Assembly (NCBI RefSeq): GCF_051488665.1
Contig: NZ_JBPSEG010000008.1
Span: forward strand, 83,988-147,987
Origin: Melioribacter sp051488665
GTDB taxonomy: Bacteria > Bacteroidota > Ignavibacteria > Ignavibacteriales > Melioribacteraceae
DNA length: 64,000 nucleotides
Reading direction: 5' to 3'
The notes beneath the pieces are model-generated. The model was given only the letters and a program-made list of their open reading frames with translations. It was not told where the DNA came from and searched no databases. Positions within the stretch are counted from its first letter, which is position 1; the number at the start of each line of letters is the position of its first letter. The position numbers were made by a program, and so were the translations under genes. Positions 1-11,284 of the stretch are shown one piece after another.

Positions 1-450
1 CTCGTCCGGGGCATAGAGTCCGGGCATTTCGGCTGTTTCGCCTCCGATAAGCGCCACTCCGTTTTCTTTGCAAGCAATCGAAAATCCTTTGATGATTTGT
101 TCGGCTTTTTCGGGCTCGAGTTTTCCGAATGCCAGATAATCCATAAAATATTGAGGCTCGGCTCCGCAAACGGCAATGTCGTTAACGCAGTGGTTTACGA
201 GATCCTGTCCGATAGTATCATGTCGGTTCATCTTGAAAGCGATTTTGATTTTTGTTCCCACTCCGTCGACGCTCGAAACGAGAACGGGATTTTTCCAGCG
301 TTTAAGGTCAATTTGATAAAAAGCTCCGAAGTGCCCGATGCCGCTCAAAACGTTTTCGTTAAATGTCGACTTGGCGTATCCTTTTATTTTGTCGACGGTC
401 TTTTCGCCGGCTTCGATATTGACTCCGGCGTCTTTGTAATTAACTGCCAC
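1..450 (-). CDS. purM: Phosphoribosylformylglycinamidine cyclo-ligase, N-terminal part (gene runs off the window)
   Basis: Fifth step of de novo purine synthesis: ATP-dependent closure of FGAM to aminoimidazole ribotide, in the cytoplasm. The 150 residues visible on the minus strand read as the PurM N-terminal domain: YKDAGVNIEAGEK near the start, then SSVDGVGTKIKIA, the HCVNDIAVCGAEP segment and GGETAEMPG near the window edge, all diagnostic of PurM. The start chosen is GTG at 450 with an AGGG about 9 bases upstream; an in-frame TTG lies 30 bases further upstream. The C-terminal half lies beyond position 1. The gene diverges from hrcA. Confidence 0.95.
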   Translation of the reverse strand, partial: MAVNYKDAGVNIEAGEKTVDKIKGYAKSTFNENVLSGIGHFGAFYQIDLKRWKNPVLVSSVDGVGTKIKIAFKMNRHDTIGQDLVNHCVNDIAVCGAEPQYFMDYLAFGKLEPEKAEQIIKGFSIACKENGVALIGGETAEMPGLYAPDE

Positions 451-581
451 TTTGAAAATCCCTGTTAATTTTATCTGCAAATATAAGCATTAAAAATGGA
501 AACTTTCCTGTGTCTCGGTTTGTAACACGCAACGCCTGGTTAAAGTTTTTATCTAATCCTGTATAATTCTTTTAATTTTGG

Positions 582-589
582 TATTTTTG
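582..589 (+). promoter_or_regulatory. Possible Bacteroidetes-type -7 box upstream of hrcA
   Basis: TATTTTTG fits the TAnnTTTG -7 consensus of the Bacteroidetes primary sigma factor and lies 31 bases before the hrcA start. The matching TTTG at -33 is not clear (only a TG at about 560), so the call is weak. The same octamer appears before aspS with a proper -33 box. No CIRCE element (TTAGCACTC-N9-GAGTGCTAA) is visible between purM and hrcA. Confidence 0.3.
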
Positions 590-620
590 CAGGTGCGATT
601 TAAGATTATATGGTAAAGTT

Positions 621-1666
621 ATGTCGGATTATCAGTTAAAAGACAGAGAAAAGGCAATACTGAGGTTTGTGATTCATCAGTTCATATTGACCGCAAATCC
701 GGTCGGCTCGAGAAATATATCCAAAAAATACAATATCGGGCTGTCGCCTGCCACGATACGGAATATTATGGCCGACCTCGAAGAATTGGGATATTTGGAT
801 CATCCGCATACGTCCGCCGGGCGGGTTCCCACAGACAAAGGTTATCGAGTCTATGTCGATTCCCTGATGGAGCCGCCTTATCTCGACAGGAAAATGAAAG
901 AGGTTATCGACGCCAATTTGAGCGCTCATTCTTCTTATGAAACGGACGATTTGCTCAAAATTACGACCGGCATTTTGAGTAATCTTACAGATCAGCTGGC
1001 AATGGTAACATATCCGAAGATCGAACAGGCAAAACTCGAGAGAATCCAGATTGTCCGTTTGTCGTCAACAAGAATTTTAGTGGTCGTTACCATTCAATCG
1101 GGTTTGATAAGAACCATAACTCTGGAACTCGACGCGGAAATAGACGAGGAAAATATCGAAACCGTTCAACTATATCTGAACGAAAGACTGAGCGGATTAA
1201 AGTTTTCCGAGATACGTTCTACTATTGCCGAAAGGATTAAAGATATCGACGAAACAAAATATAAGCCGATAGTCCGTGTTTTTCTCGATTCGGTAGATCG
1301 AATTTTTACAGACATCAGCGGCGATAAAGTAGTTGTAAAAGGCGCTAAGAATATTCTTAAGCAGCCGGAGTTTGCCGATCACGAACAATTCCAGAGCGTC
1401 ATTGAACTTATTGAAAACAAAGACATCATTATACACGTTCTGGATAAAAAGCGGCAAACCCAAAAAGACGATCTGGTTATTTCGATCGGAAAAGAAAACC
1501 AGGACGAAAAACTGAGCGAATACAGCATGATTACCAAAGAGTATAAAATAGGAGACCTTGAGGGGACCGTTGGAATTATGGGACCCAAAAGAATGAACTA
1601 TTCTAAAATAATCGCAGCCGTGGTTTATATTGCAAATCAATTAACCGAGGAGTTAACAAAACAGAG

Positions 1667-1670
<4 letters not shown>
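621..1670 (+). CDS. hrcA: Heat-inducible transcription repressor HrcA
   Basis: Repressor that normally binds CIRCE operators of chaperone operons and is kept folded by GroEL. The 349 residues have the usual family length. The N-terminal winged helix (residues about 5-75) contains NPVGSRNISK, LSPATIRNIMADLEELGYL and the HTSAGRVPTDKGYRVYVD signature. A GAF-like inserted domain follows, and the C-terminus carries the GTVGIMGPKRMNYSKIIAAV motif. It is first in an operon with grpE and dnaJ; its stop overlaps the grpE start (ATGA). No CIRCE is seen upstream, so autoregulation through a canonical operator is not supported here. Confidence 0.96.
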
Positions 1671-3422
<1,752 letters not shown>

Positions 3423-3469
3423 TGTTTGTATATTATTAGATTATAACTTAAATTTGGCTGTAACATTAG

Positions 3470-3985
3470 TTGAGGTGCGACATCGGGCTAATATATAATT
3501 TTACGCGCAAACTCGGATTTACAGAATCGGAAATCCGGGTTATTTTCTATTTGATTTTTTTTCTAATCGTCGGGGGCGTATTCAATTATTTTCTCAGGAC
3601 TCACGGCAGTAAAGTCTTCCTTTACAATTACAAGCAAGACGACAGCTTATTTTTAAGCAGCGTGGAATTGGACGACCTGGTTCACGAATCAAAAATAATC
3701 GAAAATAATGTTGATATTAAACCGGAACTTTTAGATTTTAGGGAGACAAAAATTCGGGTTAATAACAATAACGCGGCAGAATCCGGGTTTATACCCGTTA
3801 ATGTCAATAATGCGGGAATTGACGAACTCACGAAACTGCCGGGCATCGGTATTAAGACTGCCGAAGCTATTGTTCAATACCGGAATAAATTCGGCAAATT
3901 TAATTCGATCGAAGATTTGCTGAATGTAAAAGGTATTGGCAACTCAAAACTCGAGACGATAAAGGACAAAATTATTGTTAAATAA
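3470..3985 (+). CDS. ComEA-like helix-hairpin-helix protein with one membrane segment
   Basis: Probable membrane-anchored DNA-binding protein. A hydrophobic segment at residues about 24-40 is followed by a linker and two C-terminal helix-hairpin-helix units (NNAGIDELTKLPGIGIKTAEAI and FNSIEDLLNVKGIGNSKLETI), the ComEA arrangement used in DNA uptake and in other proteins. The 171-residue frame opens with TTG at 3470, right after an in-frame stop. No good ATG or ribosome site is seen, so the start is uncertain. It precedes a membrane-anchored unknown and a PilM-like gene in the same direction, which fits a pilus or competence role, but that is inference. Confidence 0.8.
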   Translation: MRCDIGLIYNFTRKLGFTESEIRVIFYLIFFLIVGGVFNYFLRTHGSKVFLYNYKQDDSLFLSSVELDDLVHESKIIENNVDIKPELLDFRETKIRVNNNNAAESGFIPVNVNNAGIDELTKLPGIGIKTAEAIVQYRNKFGKFNSIEDLLNVKGIGNSKLETIKDKIIVK

Positions 3986-4005
3986 GAAGATTTATCGGAG
4001 GAATA

Positions 4006-4563
4006 ATGTCTCACAAGTCTGAACCATGGTATATCCATGCAATTCTCTATGCGATTATAGCTGTGCTGGTCTTTGTATTAATAAAAGTGGCATATCTCGA
4101 TCCGAAGGCTATTCTCGAACAGGAGCAATTCTATAAAAAGGAATCGCGACTTAGAATGTCGAATCTGAGATCGGCTGAAAGACTGTGGCACGAGAAGTAT
4201 AACCGTTATACCGATTCGATTGACAGCCTTATGGCATTCCTGAAAAACGACCCTTCGGTTAAAGAAGCAATTGAAGGCGTCGACTCGATTACTGGAAGAC
4301 CTACAAATCCGTTCCTCAATTTGAGCGACGGAAATCTCGTATGGGATTCGATTACTCATTCGCCCAAATCGGGCAAACCGTATCTGCTCCAGGTCGATAC
4401 TTCCGTCTCGGTCGATACCGTTATTGATCGCAGAGGCAGAATTATTAATATCGACACGATCAGAATCATCGGTCAACGTTATTACATTGAATGCCCCGAC
4501 GGTTACGGCACAATCGGAGACCTCAGAAGCGACGCTCTGCAAAATACTGCTTCGTGGGAATAA
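4006..4563 (+). CDS. Unknown protein with N-terminal membrane anchor, possibly pseudopilin-like
   Basis: No family is recognised with certainty. The 185 residues begin with a short polar stretch, one hydrophobic helix (about 9-29, ILYAIIAVLVFVLIKVAYL), a charged helix (35-65, with RLRMSNLRSAERLWHEKYNRY) and a mostly beta C-terminal part ending in IECPDGYGTIGDLRSD. A membrane helix running into an amphipathic helix and a small C-terminal domain resembles pseudopilins, but there is no recognisable prepilin peptidase site (no Gly before the helix, no Glu+5). The GGAGG upstream of ATG 4006 is a good ribosome site. It lies between a ComEA-like and a PilM-like gene. Confidence 0.7.
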   Translation: MSHKSEPWYIHAILYAIIAVLVFVLIKVAYLDPKAILEQEQFYKKESRLRMSNLRSAERLWHEKYNRYTDSIDSLMAFLKNDPSVKEAIEGVDSITGRPTNPFLNLSDGNLVWDSITHSPKSGKPYLLQVDTSVSVDTVIDRRGRIINIDTIRIIGQRYYIECPDGYGTIGDLRSDALQNTASWE

Positions 4564-4581
4564 TTTAAGTATTGAGTCGTT

Positions 4582-5508
4582 GTGTTTCAAAATCATGTAG
4601 GCATAAATTTAACTGAATCAAAACTGCAGTTAGTTGAAATTAGTTATAAAAACAATTCGTTCTTTCTGGAGAATATCGACCAGACGGCGCTAAGCAGACC
4701 GTTTAGAGCTTATTCAGGCGAAGATGAAAACTGGCAAAAAAAAACTCTCGATATTCTCCAGGATGCTTTTAATAAACTTTCGGTAAAGACAAACCTTACT
4801 TCCAAGTTCTCTTCGTTTACCCTCTCAAATTCCTTCTTTACTGTTTTCGAAATTCCATACGAACATTCGCTCACAAGAAAGGATTTGATGGAGCATATCA
4901 AATGGGAAATTTCCGTTTTGTATCCGGAAACGAATCCCGAGGATTTTCTCGTTCAGTATATCGAAGCCGATAAATCCGAAATCCGGAAAGAAAACAAATT
5001 GATTGTTTTTTTATTGAAGCGGCAATTGGCAAATTTGATAAAACAATTTTGTGTTCGCAACGGACTGACTTTGAAGTATATCGACAACGCTCACCTGTCG
5101 TCGCTTGCCTTTTTTTATCTTTCAAAAAATAAATTTATCGAGAAAATTACGTTCAGCTTTTATATCGAGCAGGATTATTCTTCGTTCATGGCGCTCGAAG
5201 GCGTCACTCCGTTCTATTTTGAAAAATATAACAATCAAAGCGATTTAATTGCGTCGGTCGAGAATACCGTCGGTATGCTTTCAAAATACGGAGTAGATTA
5301 CGGCAAGGTCGATAATTTTGTAATAAGCGGGCAAAGCCTGACCGACGAGTTCATCAATAAATTCGGCGAAAAATTTCCCAGGGAAATTATTAAGATTAAT
5401 CCCTTCGAATATTTCAAAACTACCGAACAGGTAACCAGGAATCCTCTTTATCTCTCGCAGCGCAATTCTTTTACCGCCGCCACGGGAATTGCAATAAGGA
5501 TTGTCTGA
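4582..5508 (+). CDS. PilM-like actin-fold ATPase
   Basis: Likely cytoplasmic actin-like scaffold of a type IV pilus or type II secretion platform. It has 308 residues, and the start HVGINLTESKLQLVEISY matches the phosphate-1 strand of PilM/FtsA-type proteins. An SLTRKDLMEHIKWEISVLYP segment corresponds to the region that pairs with PilN in family members. The C-terminus NSFTAATGIAIRIV resembles the last ATPase strand and helix. The start is GTG at 4582 with little ribosome site. This is a second PilM-like gene; a PilM-PilN fusion sits at 52552. The sequence is divergent, so the assignment rests on fold-like motifs and neighbours. Confidence 0.65.
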   Translation: MFQNHVGINLTESKLQLVEISYKNNSFFLENIDQTALSRPFRAYSGEDENWQKKTLDILQDAFNKLSVKTNLTSKFSSFTLSNSFFTVFEIPYEHSLTRKDLMEHIKWEISVLYPETNPEDFLVQYIEADKSEIRKENKLIVFLLKRQLANLIKQFCVRNGLTLKYIDNAHLSSLAFFYLSKNKFIEKITFSFYIEQDYSSFMALEGVTPFYFEKYNNQSDLIASVENTVGMLSKYGVDYGKVDNFVISGQSLTDEFINKFGEKFPREIIKINPFEYFKTTEQVTRNPLYLSQRNSFTAATGIAIRIV

Positions 5509-5511
5509 ATT

Positions 5512-6060
5512 ATGAGAATTATATCCGGAAAATTCAAAGGCAGGACGATTAAATTCCCCAAATCGAAATTGGTTAGACCGACTACGGACAAAGTTAAGGA
5601 ATCGATTTTTAATTACCTGAACAACATAATCGACTTCGAAGAAATAAAAGTGTGCGATATATACGCTGGTTCCGGTTCGCTCGGGCTCGAAGCATTGAGC
5701 CGTGGAGCCGCGCTGGCGCACTTCGTTGAAAAAGATTTTTTTGTTTCGAAAACGCTCAGGGAAAATATAGAATCGTTGGGAATTCAAGATAGAACGCAAA
5801 TCTATCGTATGGACGCTCTCAGATTCTCAAGCCAAAACGATCACGAAACATACGACTTGATCTTAGCCGATCCGCCGTTTTTCAAAGACGATATCCATAA
5901 AGTTGTAAAAAAAATAATGACGAACGGATTTTTGTCAACATCAGGCATTATGATAGTTGAGCGCTCGATTCAAACATTCGATAAAGACAAAGCGGAATTC
6001 GAACGCGAGCCGATAAAAAAACTGGGCGACAGTTTAATCTATCAGTTCGATTTTCGGTGA
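5512..6060 (+). CDS. rsmD: 16S rRNA (guanine(966)-N2)-methyltransferase
   Basis: SAM-dependent methylation of G966 in the 30S subunit. The 182 residues start MRIISGKFKGRTI and continue with RPTTDKVKESIFNYL, the RsmD hallmark. VCDIYAGSGSLGLEALSRGA is the SAM-binding motif I (about 48-67) and DLILADPPF is the catalytic (N/D)PPY-type motif IV (about 117-125). Length and order are normal. The start codon is three bases after the upstream stop. rsmD followed by coaD is a very common bacterial pairing. Confidence 0.95.
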   Translation: MRIISGKFKGRTIKFPKSKLVRPTTDKVKESIFNYLNNIIDFEEIKVCDIYAGSGSLGLEALSRGAALAHFVEKDFFVSKTLRENIESLGIQDRTQIYRMDALRFSSQNDHETYDLILADPPFFKDDIHKVVKKIMTNGFLSTSGIMIVERSIQTFDKDKAEFEREPIKKLGDSLIYQFDFR

Positions 6061-6115
6061 CTGGCATTTTTTTATTATAATTGAAATATCGATTTTATAT
6101 TTGACGGAATGAATA

Positions 6116-6595
6116 ATGGCAAAAGTAATTTATCCCGGCACTTTCGACCCCGTAACAAACGGACACATCGACATAGTAAAAAGAGCAAGCGAACTTTTCG
6201 ACGAGGTAGTTGTAACCGTTGCGACAAATCCGATGAAAACGGCGCTCTTCTCGGTCGAGGAGCGATTGGAAATGTTGCGCGAAAGTTTGAAAGATTTTAA
6301 AAATGTCGAAGTGGATTCTTTTAACGGATTGGTTGTTGACCATGCAAAACAGGTGGGAGCAATCGGCATAATCAGGGGATTGAGGGCGGTGAGCGATTTC
6401 GAGTATGAATTTCAAATGGCTTTGATGAACCGCAAGCTCGCCGGAGATATAACTACGATTTTATTGATGCCGCATGATAAATACACTTATTTGAATTCCA
6501 CTATCGTGCGAAACCTTGCGCAATTTCACGGAAACGTATCGGATTTTGTTCCTCCGTTCGTCGAGAAAAAATTGAAAGAAAAATTCGGTTACTGA
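6116..6595 (+). CDS. coaD: Phosphopantetheine adenylyltransferase
   Basis: Fourth step of coenzyme A synthesis: transfers AMP from ATP to 4'-phosphopantetheine. The 159 residues carry the nucleotidyltransferase motif GTFDPVTNGH near the N-terminus, then FNGLVVDHAK, RGLRAVSDFEYEFQMALMNR and the C-terminal STIVRNLA helix with Ser-Thr that contacts ATP. The length is typical. The stop codon directly abuts the stop of the convergent symporter gene, with no room for a classical terminator between them. Confidence 0.97.
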   Translation: MAKVIYPGTFDPVTNGHIDIVKRASELFDEVVVTVATNPMKTALFSVEERLEMLRESLKDFKNVEVDSFNGLVVDHAKQVGAIGIIRGLRAVSDFEYEFQMALMNRKLAGDITTILLMPHDKYTYLNSTIVRNLAQFHGNVSDFVPPFVEKKLKEKFGY

Positions 6596-8713
6596 TTACA
6601 TTTCTTTTTCGCCGTAAAGGATTCTTCCTTCAATAAACAATCCCGATTCAAGATGGCGTTTTCTGATGTAAACGACGCCGTCTTCGTTGTGAGGCTCTCC
6701 GTAAACAGTATGAACCGATTTCAAACCGCCCAGATATTTCCTTGCGTCGCACAGATAAACCAGATCGCCGGGATGAGCTTCCATTTTACGCATGTCTTTT
6801 TCAGAGAAATTTATTACGTCTTCGTTGTCGTCCGTAATCAATTTCCAGTGCACGAATGCCTTCTCGCCTTCGCGCTCGTTAAGTTTACCGCCTTTGAAAA
6901 ATTCTTTGGCTTTGTGAATCGACCAAATCGTCAATCCGGTCGTTTGAGCCTCGGGGTCGTATTTAACGTAGTGCGTTGTAATTAACGCCACGAAGAACGA
7001 CATAATCAACGACAGCGAGAAAAGAACTTCGACTGACGCAAAATCGAGACGTAAGAGCGTTACGAGTACGTCGGTAATAACAATAACCACGTTAAAAGCA
7101 ATCATGCCGTAGACAATTAAATCGCGGCGCTTGTTTTTATAAATTCTCGTCGATAATTTTTGTAGTTGACGCTGAAATACCGTAACCAGAACGGCAAGCG
7201 CGCCGCAGACAATCAAATTGTATAGAGCGCTCATATATGTATAAGGATGAACCGGGTCGAACGGAGTGCCGTGCGCAATCGGGCGTATCAATTCATACGG
7301 GAAGCGGTTGCCCAACAACATTAGCGAAATGCCTCCTATGACTGTAGTTACTAATCCTGCAGGCGTATATTTTTTCCAGAAAGCTCCCAGGAAAATTGCA
7401 ATCATAAGCGGCGGAGTTAATGTGGCGTGGAAAAATGCGTGCGCCTGATAAATTGTCGGATACGAAACGAATGCGTAAACTGCCAGAACTCCAAGGAAGG
7501 TAAATGCGACCGTCGAAAGTCTTGCCACAACCATTGCTCTCTTTTCGTCGAGTCGCTGCCCTTTATCGAGTTTTTTCAACCAGATTCTGAGCGGCTTATC
7601 CACGTCGTTTACGTAGATTGCAGATGCGGCGTTAACCAATGTGCTTACTGTCGACATCAATGCCGCTGCGATTGCTGCAACTACAAAACCGAAGACGCCC
7701 GGACCTGTCAATATATTTGATACTACAACAAAAATTGTGTCGGGATTAGTATTCGGAGGCAGTATATCCGGATTCATTACCGAGATTGCCTTGGCTACCC
7801 ATCCGCCTCCGCCTACAACCACGGCGGAAATTGGCAGCATAAATAATATGTTTGCCGCCGCGGCTTTTCTGCCCTCGTGTACGTTTTTGGTAGCCATGAA
7901 TCTCATTATCAGTCCCATATTCATAAACAGGAATCCAACCGAACCTGCAATCGCGTCTTCCCAGAAAATTCCGACGGAATTAAATTCGGCAGGCGAATTA
8001 TACCCTGCAAACGGAAGTTTCCAGCTTGTGGGCAATAAATTCCAGAATGCGTCCCAGCCGCCGACAAATGAAATGCCGAGGAAGAATACGAGTAGACCCG
8101 CAAAAATCAACATCATTCCCTGAACCAAATCGGTAAAGATAACAGCCGTCTGTCCGCCGAAAGTTATGTACGCGCCGGTAATTACCGCGGTAACCCAAAT
8201 CAATCCCATTAAAGTAATATGAAAGTTTATACCGAATATCGACATCGATTCGGGCATAAGAGGCAATATTGCTTTGCCCATTGTAAGAAAACCGATGCCT
8301 ACATAACCCGTTAAGTAGAGAAGCTGAAGTATGGTGACCAGAAATCTGGCTGCGGGAGAAAATCTTCGTTCGAAATATTCGGGTATCGACCGGATTTTTG
8401 AATAGACAATTATCGGCAGCCATCCGAACATAAAAAGTGGCACGAAGAACCAATCGTTGATATACGACATCGACGAAGAAAATCCGTATTTGAAACCCAT
8501 AGCGGAATATTTGATGAAACTGTGACTGCTAATGCCCGTTGCAACAATCGACATTGCGATAAGCCACCAGCTGAATCGCCTTCCGCCGAAGAAAAAATCG
8601 TTTGTGTCTTTATTATATTTGGCAAAATAAGTTCCGAAAAGAAGCATTGTTATCATATAGATAACAAGAACTATCCAGTCGGTTTGAGTACCGATATTTT
8701 TCATTATTTCCAT
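6596..8713 (-). CDS. Sodium:solute symporter with long C-terminal extension
   Basis: Inner-membrane transporter of the SSS (SLC5) family, importing an unknown solute with sodium. About 13-14 hydrophobic segments are visible. The family landmarks FGGRRFSWWLIAMSIVATGISSHSFI and an AAALMSTVSTLVNAASAIY-type segment near the middle (sodium-site serines/threonine) are present. The last 110 or so residues are soluble and contain FVHWKLITDDNEDVINFSEKD, an unusual tail. ATG 8713 is chosen because GAGAA lies upstream and the upstream gene stops at 8721; TTG at 8740 would give nine more residues and overlap that gene. The substrate cannot be told. Confidence 0.9.
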   Translation of the reverse strand: MEIMKNIGTQTDWIVLVIYMITMLLFGTYFAKYNKDTNDFFFGGRRFSWWLIAMSIVATGISSHSFIKYSAMGFKYGFSSSMSYINDWFFVPLFMFGWLPIIVYSKIRSIPEYFERRFSPAARFLVTILQLLYLTGYVGIGFLTMGKAILPLMPESMSIFGINFHITLMGLIWVTAVITGAYITFGGQTAVIFTDLVQGMMLIFAGLLVFFLGISFVGGWDAFWNLLPTSWKLPFAGYNSPAEFNSVGIFWEDAIAGSVGFLFMNMGLIMRFMATKNVHEGRKAAAANILFMLPISAVVVGGGGWVAKAISVMNPDILPPNTNPDTIFVVVSNILTGPGVFGFVVAAIAAALMSTVSTLVNAASAIYVNDVDKPLRIWLKKLDKGQRLDEKRAMVVARLSTVAFTFLGVLAVYAFVSYPTIYQAHAFFHATLTPPLMIAIFLGAFWKKYTPAGLVTTVIGGISLMLLGNRFPYELIRPIAHGTPFDPVHPYTYMSALYNLIVCGALAVLVTVFQRQLQKLSTRIYKNKRRDLIVYGMIAFNVVIVITDVLVTLLRLDFASVEVLFSLSLIMSFFVALITTHYVKYDPEAQTTGLTIWSIHKAKEFFKGGKLNEREGEKAFVHWKLITDDNEDVINFSEKDMRKMEAHPGDLVYLCDARKYLGGLKSVHTVYGEPHNEDGVVYIRKRHLESGLFIEGRILYGEKEM

Positions 8714-8720
8714 ATTATTC

Positions 8721-8936
8721 TCATAGATATAGTGCGGCAATTATTAGAAAGGCATGAAGCGCCATAAAATAGAAATATCCGAATATTAGAGCTTTCCACC
8801 AGAAGCGGTGGCGTTTTTGTCTCATGTCGAGAGCTTTGGATTTTCGGATGATAATTAAACCTATTAAAAAGAAGATGCCTCCTCCCACATAGAGGTAGAT
8901 AAAAGGCAGCCAGGTGTTCATAAAATCGAGTTTCAT
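8721..8936 (-). CDS. Small two-helix membrane protein, probable symporter partner
   Basis: About 71 residues with two hydrophobic helices (WLPFIYLYVGGGIFFLIGLI and the C-terminal FYFMALHAFLIIAALYL) separated by a basic loop (KALDMRQKRHRFWWK). Function unknown; the position seven bases before the symporter gene in the same direction suggests a transporter accessory or stabilising subunit (inference). The frame is open up to ATG 9047, which would add 37 hydrophilic residues. ATG 8936 is preferred because it has AGG eight bases upstream and puts the first helix near the N-terminus. Confidence 0.7.
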   Translation of the reverse strand: MKLDFMNTWLPFIYLYVGGGIFFLIGLIIIRKSKALDMRQKRHRFWWKALIFGYFYFMALHAFLIIAALYL

Positions 8937-9120
8937 ATCCAAAACCTTTTTAAAATCGTCATTCAAGTTAGGACGCTCGGAAATTAATCGCAAATTAATT
9001 TTGGCATATCCGGTCGATTTCGAATTCTCCGAAGACAATAAAATCATTGCATTTAAGCTGATGTGTATCTAAATTAAGCTTCTAAAATTAATTTTTTTCT
9101 AAAAACGGAGGTTGTCTTAT

Positions 9121-11211
9121 ATGGCTATGATGGCACGGATGAGGAGTTTAGCTCCGTGGTTCATCCTAATGGTTGGCGGTATGTTTGTTCTGTTTATGGT
9201 AATATCTGATTCGCGAGTCCTTGAGTTTTTGGGGCAGCAATCGCAAAACGTAGGCTCGATTAACGGAGAAAGTATTTCCTACCAGGAATTTTCCAATATG
9301 GTCGAAAGAGCCCGTCAAAATCAGGAACAGGCTACCGGTCAGTCAATAGATGAAAACCAGATGGACTTTTTCAGAGACCAGGTGTGGGATGCTCTGGTAA
9401 CTCAAAAATTAATCGACGAAAAAATTAAAGAATTTGGAATAGTTGTCACGGATGATGAAGTAAGGGATGCTCTTCTGGGTCCGAATCCTCCCGCGGAACT
9501 GAGACAACAATTTACCGATTCGACGGGTAATTTCAACAGGCAATTGTACGAACAGGCAATGAGAGACCCGCGTAATAAAGAAATCGTCCTCTATTATGAA
9601 GATTTAATCAGAGAACAACTCAAACAACGCAAACTGCAGGAATATCTCTTTGCTTCGGTTATAGTTAGCGAAGAGGAAATTAAAGACGCTTTCATTAAAC
9701 AAAACATTAAAATGAAAGCCGATTATATTCAGTTGAATCCGAATATAATTCCCGATAAAGACGTTAACGTAACGGACGAAGAACTTAGAGAATATTACGA
9801 GAAGAATAAAAAAGATTTCAAAGTCGAACCCGCCAGGAAAATTAAATACGTTCTTTTCCGCAGGGTTCCTTCAAAACAGGATTCACTCGGAATAAAAAAT
9901 AATCTCGAAGCAATCGTAGCTAAATTGAAAGACGATACGGCTTCTTTCAAATCTTACGTGGAAATTTACTCCGACGTACCTTATTCCAAAGATACCGTAT
10001 CTTTAACCGCAATTCCTGCCGAAGCTCAGGACCTGGTTTATAACAGCAATGTCGGAGATATTATCGGACCTGTAGCTACAAGTCAGGGATACATTGTTTA
10101 CCGTATCGTTGGCAAAGTAAGCAGCAAAAGTCCCGTCGTAAAGGCTTCGCATATTCTTGTCCGTTCCACGGCGAACGACAGCGAAGACTTAAAAAAGGCA
10201 AACGAAATTTATAACCAGTTGATGAACGGCGCCGATTTTGCCGCTCTGGCAAAGGAAAAATCCCAGGATCCCGGCAGCGCTTCCCGCGGCGGCGATCTGG
10301 GCTGGTTCGGCAAAGGTCAAATGGTTAAAGAATTCGAAGACGCCTGCTTCAACGGTCAGGTAGGCGTAGTTCAAAAACCGGTTAAAACCAATTACGGCTA
10401 TCACATTATTAAAGTAACCGGAAAAACAAATACGGAATACGTAATCGAAAAAATAGTCAACCGAATTCAGATGTCGGCTTCGTCGTTAGACGATTTATAC
10501 CAGAGCGCATCCGATTTCTCTTACATCGCGAAAGAAAACGGTTTCGAATCGGAAGCCGAATTGATGCATTATAACGTAGTCGAAACGCCGCCTTTCTATG
10601 AAGGCAGCCAGTTCATACCCGGACTCGGCGGCAATAAAGCGCTGGTTAAATGGGCGTTCGAAAACGGAGTTGGCGAAATTAGCGATGTATTCAAAGTTCC
10701 CGCCGGCTACGTGGTTGCGATGGTTTCCGACAAAATTAAAGCGGGATTTAAAGAATTCGACGAAGTTAAAGACGTAATTCGCAATAGAGTTTTGCGCGAA
10801 AAGAAATTCGAAAAAGCTATGTCGATCGCAGAAAAAATCCGGGCTCGTCTGGGCGACAACGGCAACCCTGAAGTCGCTATGGAAGTATGGGGCGGCGTTC
10901 GTATTGATACTACGGGCGAATTTACCGCTGCGTCTACAATTCCGAGATTGGGACAGGAATTTGCTTTTACCGATTATTGCTTAAAAGGCGAACTTAACAA
11001 ATGGTCGAATCCGGTCAAAGGCAACAACGGAGTTTATCTGATTAACGTCAGATACAGAACCAAATTTGTGCCCGAAACATATCAACTCCAAAAAACCGGG
11101 CTTGCGACACAACTTCTTAACAGAAAGAAAAATACTCTTTTGACTCAGTGGATTCAAAAACTCAAAGACGAAGCCGATATAGTCGATAATCGTCATCTCT
11201 TTTACAGGTAA
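9121..11211 (+). CDS. Membrane-anchored PpiD/SurA-type peptidyl-prolyl isomerase
   Basis: Periplasmic folding factor for exported or outer-membrane proteins. About 696 residues: an N-terminal anchor (about 10-30, [19 protein letters not shown]), a SurA_N-type chaperone domain (about 40-190), a parvulin PpiC domain (about 339-430; [38 protein letters not shown]) and a C-terminal chaperone region that looks like a second, degenerate parvulin unit. ATG 9121 is chosen because GGAGG at 9107-9111 is correctly spaced; TTG 9112 is too close to it. The layout matches PpiD. A strong terminator follows. Confidence 0.9.
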   Translation: MAMMARMRSLAPWFILMVGGMFVLFMVISDSRVLEFLGQQSQNVGSINGESISYQEFSNMVERARQNQEQATGQSIDENQMDFFRDQVWDALVTQKLIDEKIKEFGIVVTDDEVRDALLGPNPPAELRQQFTDSTGNFNRQLYEQAMRDPRNKEIVLYYEDLIREQLKQRKLQEYLFASVIVSEEEIKDAFIKQNIKMKADYIQLNPNIIPDKDVNVTDEELREYYEKNKKDFKVEPARKIKYVLFRRVPSKQDSLGIKNNLEAIVAKLKDDTASFKSYVEIYSDVPYSKDTVSLTAIPAEAQDLVYNSNVGDIIGPVATSQGYIVYRIVGKVSSKSPVVKASHILVRSTANDSEDLKKANEIYNQLMNGADFAALAKEKSQDPGSASRGGDLGWFGKGQMVKEFEDACFNGQVGVVQKPVKTNYGYHIIKVTGKTNTEYVIEKIVNRIQMSASSLDDLYQSASDFSYIAKENGFESEAELMHYNVVETPPFYEGSQFIPGLGGNKALVKWAFENGVGEISDVFKVPAGYVVAMVSDKIKAGFKEFDEVKDVIRNRVLREKKFEKAMSIAEKIRARLGDNGNPEVAMEVWGGVRIDTTGEFTAASTIPRLGQEFAFTDYCLKGELNKWSNPVKGNNGVYLINVRYRTKFVPETYQLQKTGLATQLLNRKKNTLLTQWIQKLKDEADIVDNRHLFYR

Positions 11212-11218
11212 TTTAATC

Positions 11219-11243
11219 GAGGGGCTTACGCCCCTCTTTTTTT
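11219..11243 (+). terminator. Rho-independent terminator after the ppiD-like gene
   Basis: A six-base-pair GC-rich stem (GAGGGG / CCCCTC) with loop CTTACG is followed directly by a run of T. It starts eight bases after the upstream stop codon, so it ends that transcript. Confidence 0.9.
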
Positions 11244-11284
11244 ATCCTTTCTATTTTTTTCTCAATGATTTATCTTTAATCCCG

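Noticed and set aside
97..468. 123-codon open frame on the plus strand
   Set aside because: Antisense shadow of purM; no family match and no ribosome site.
480..620. CIRCE operator upstream of hrcA
   Set aside because: No TTAGCACTC/GAGTGCTAA pair or near match is present.
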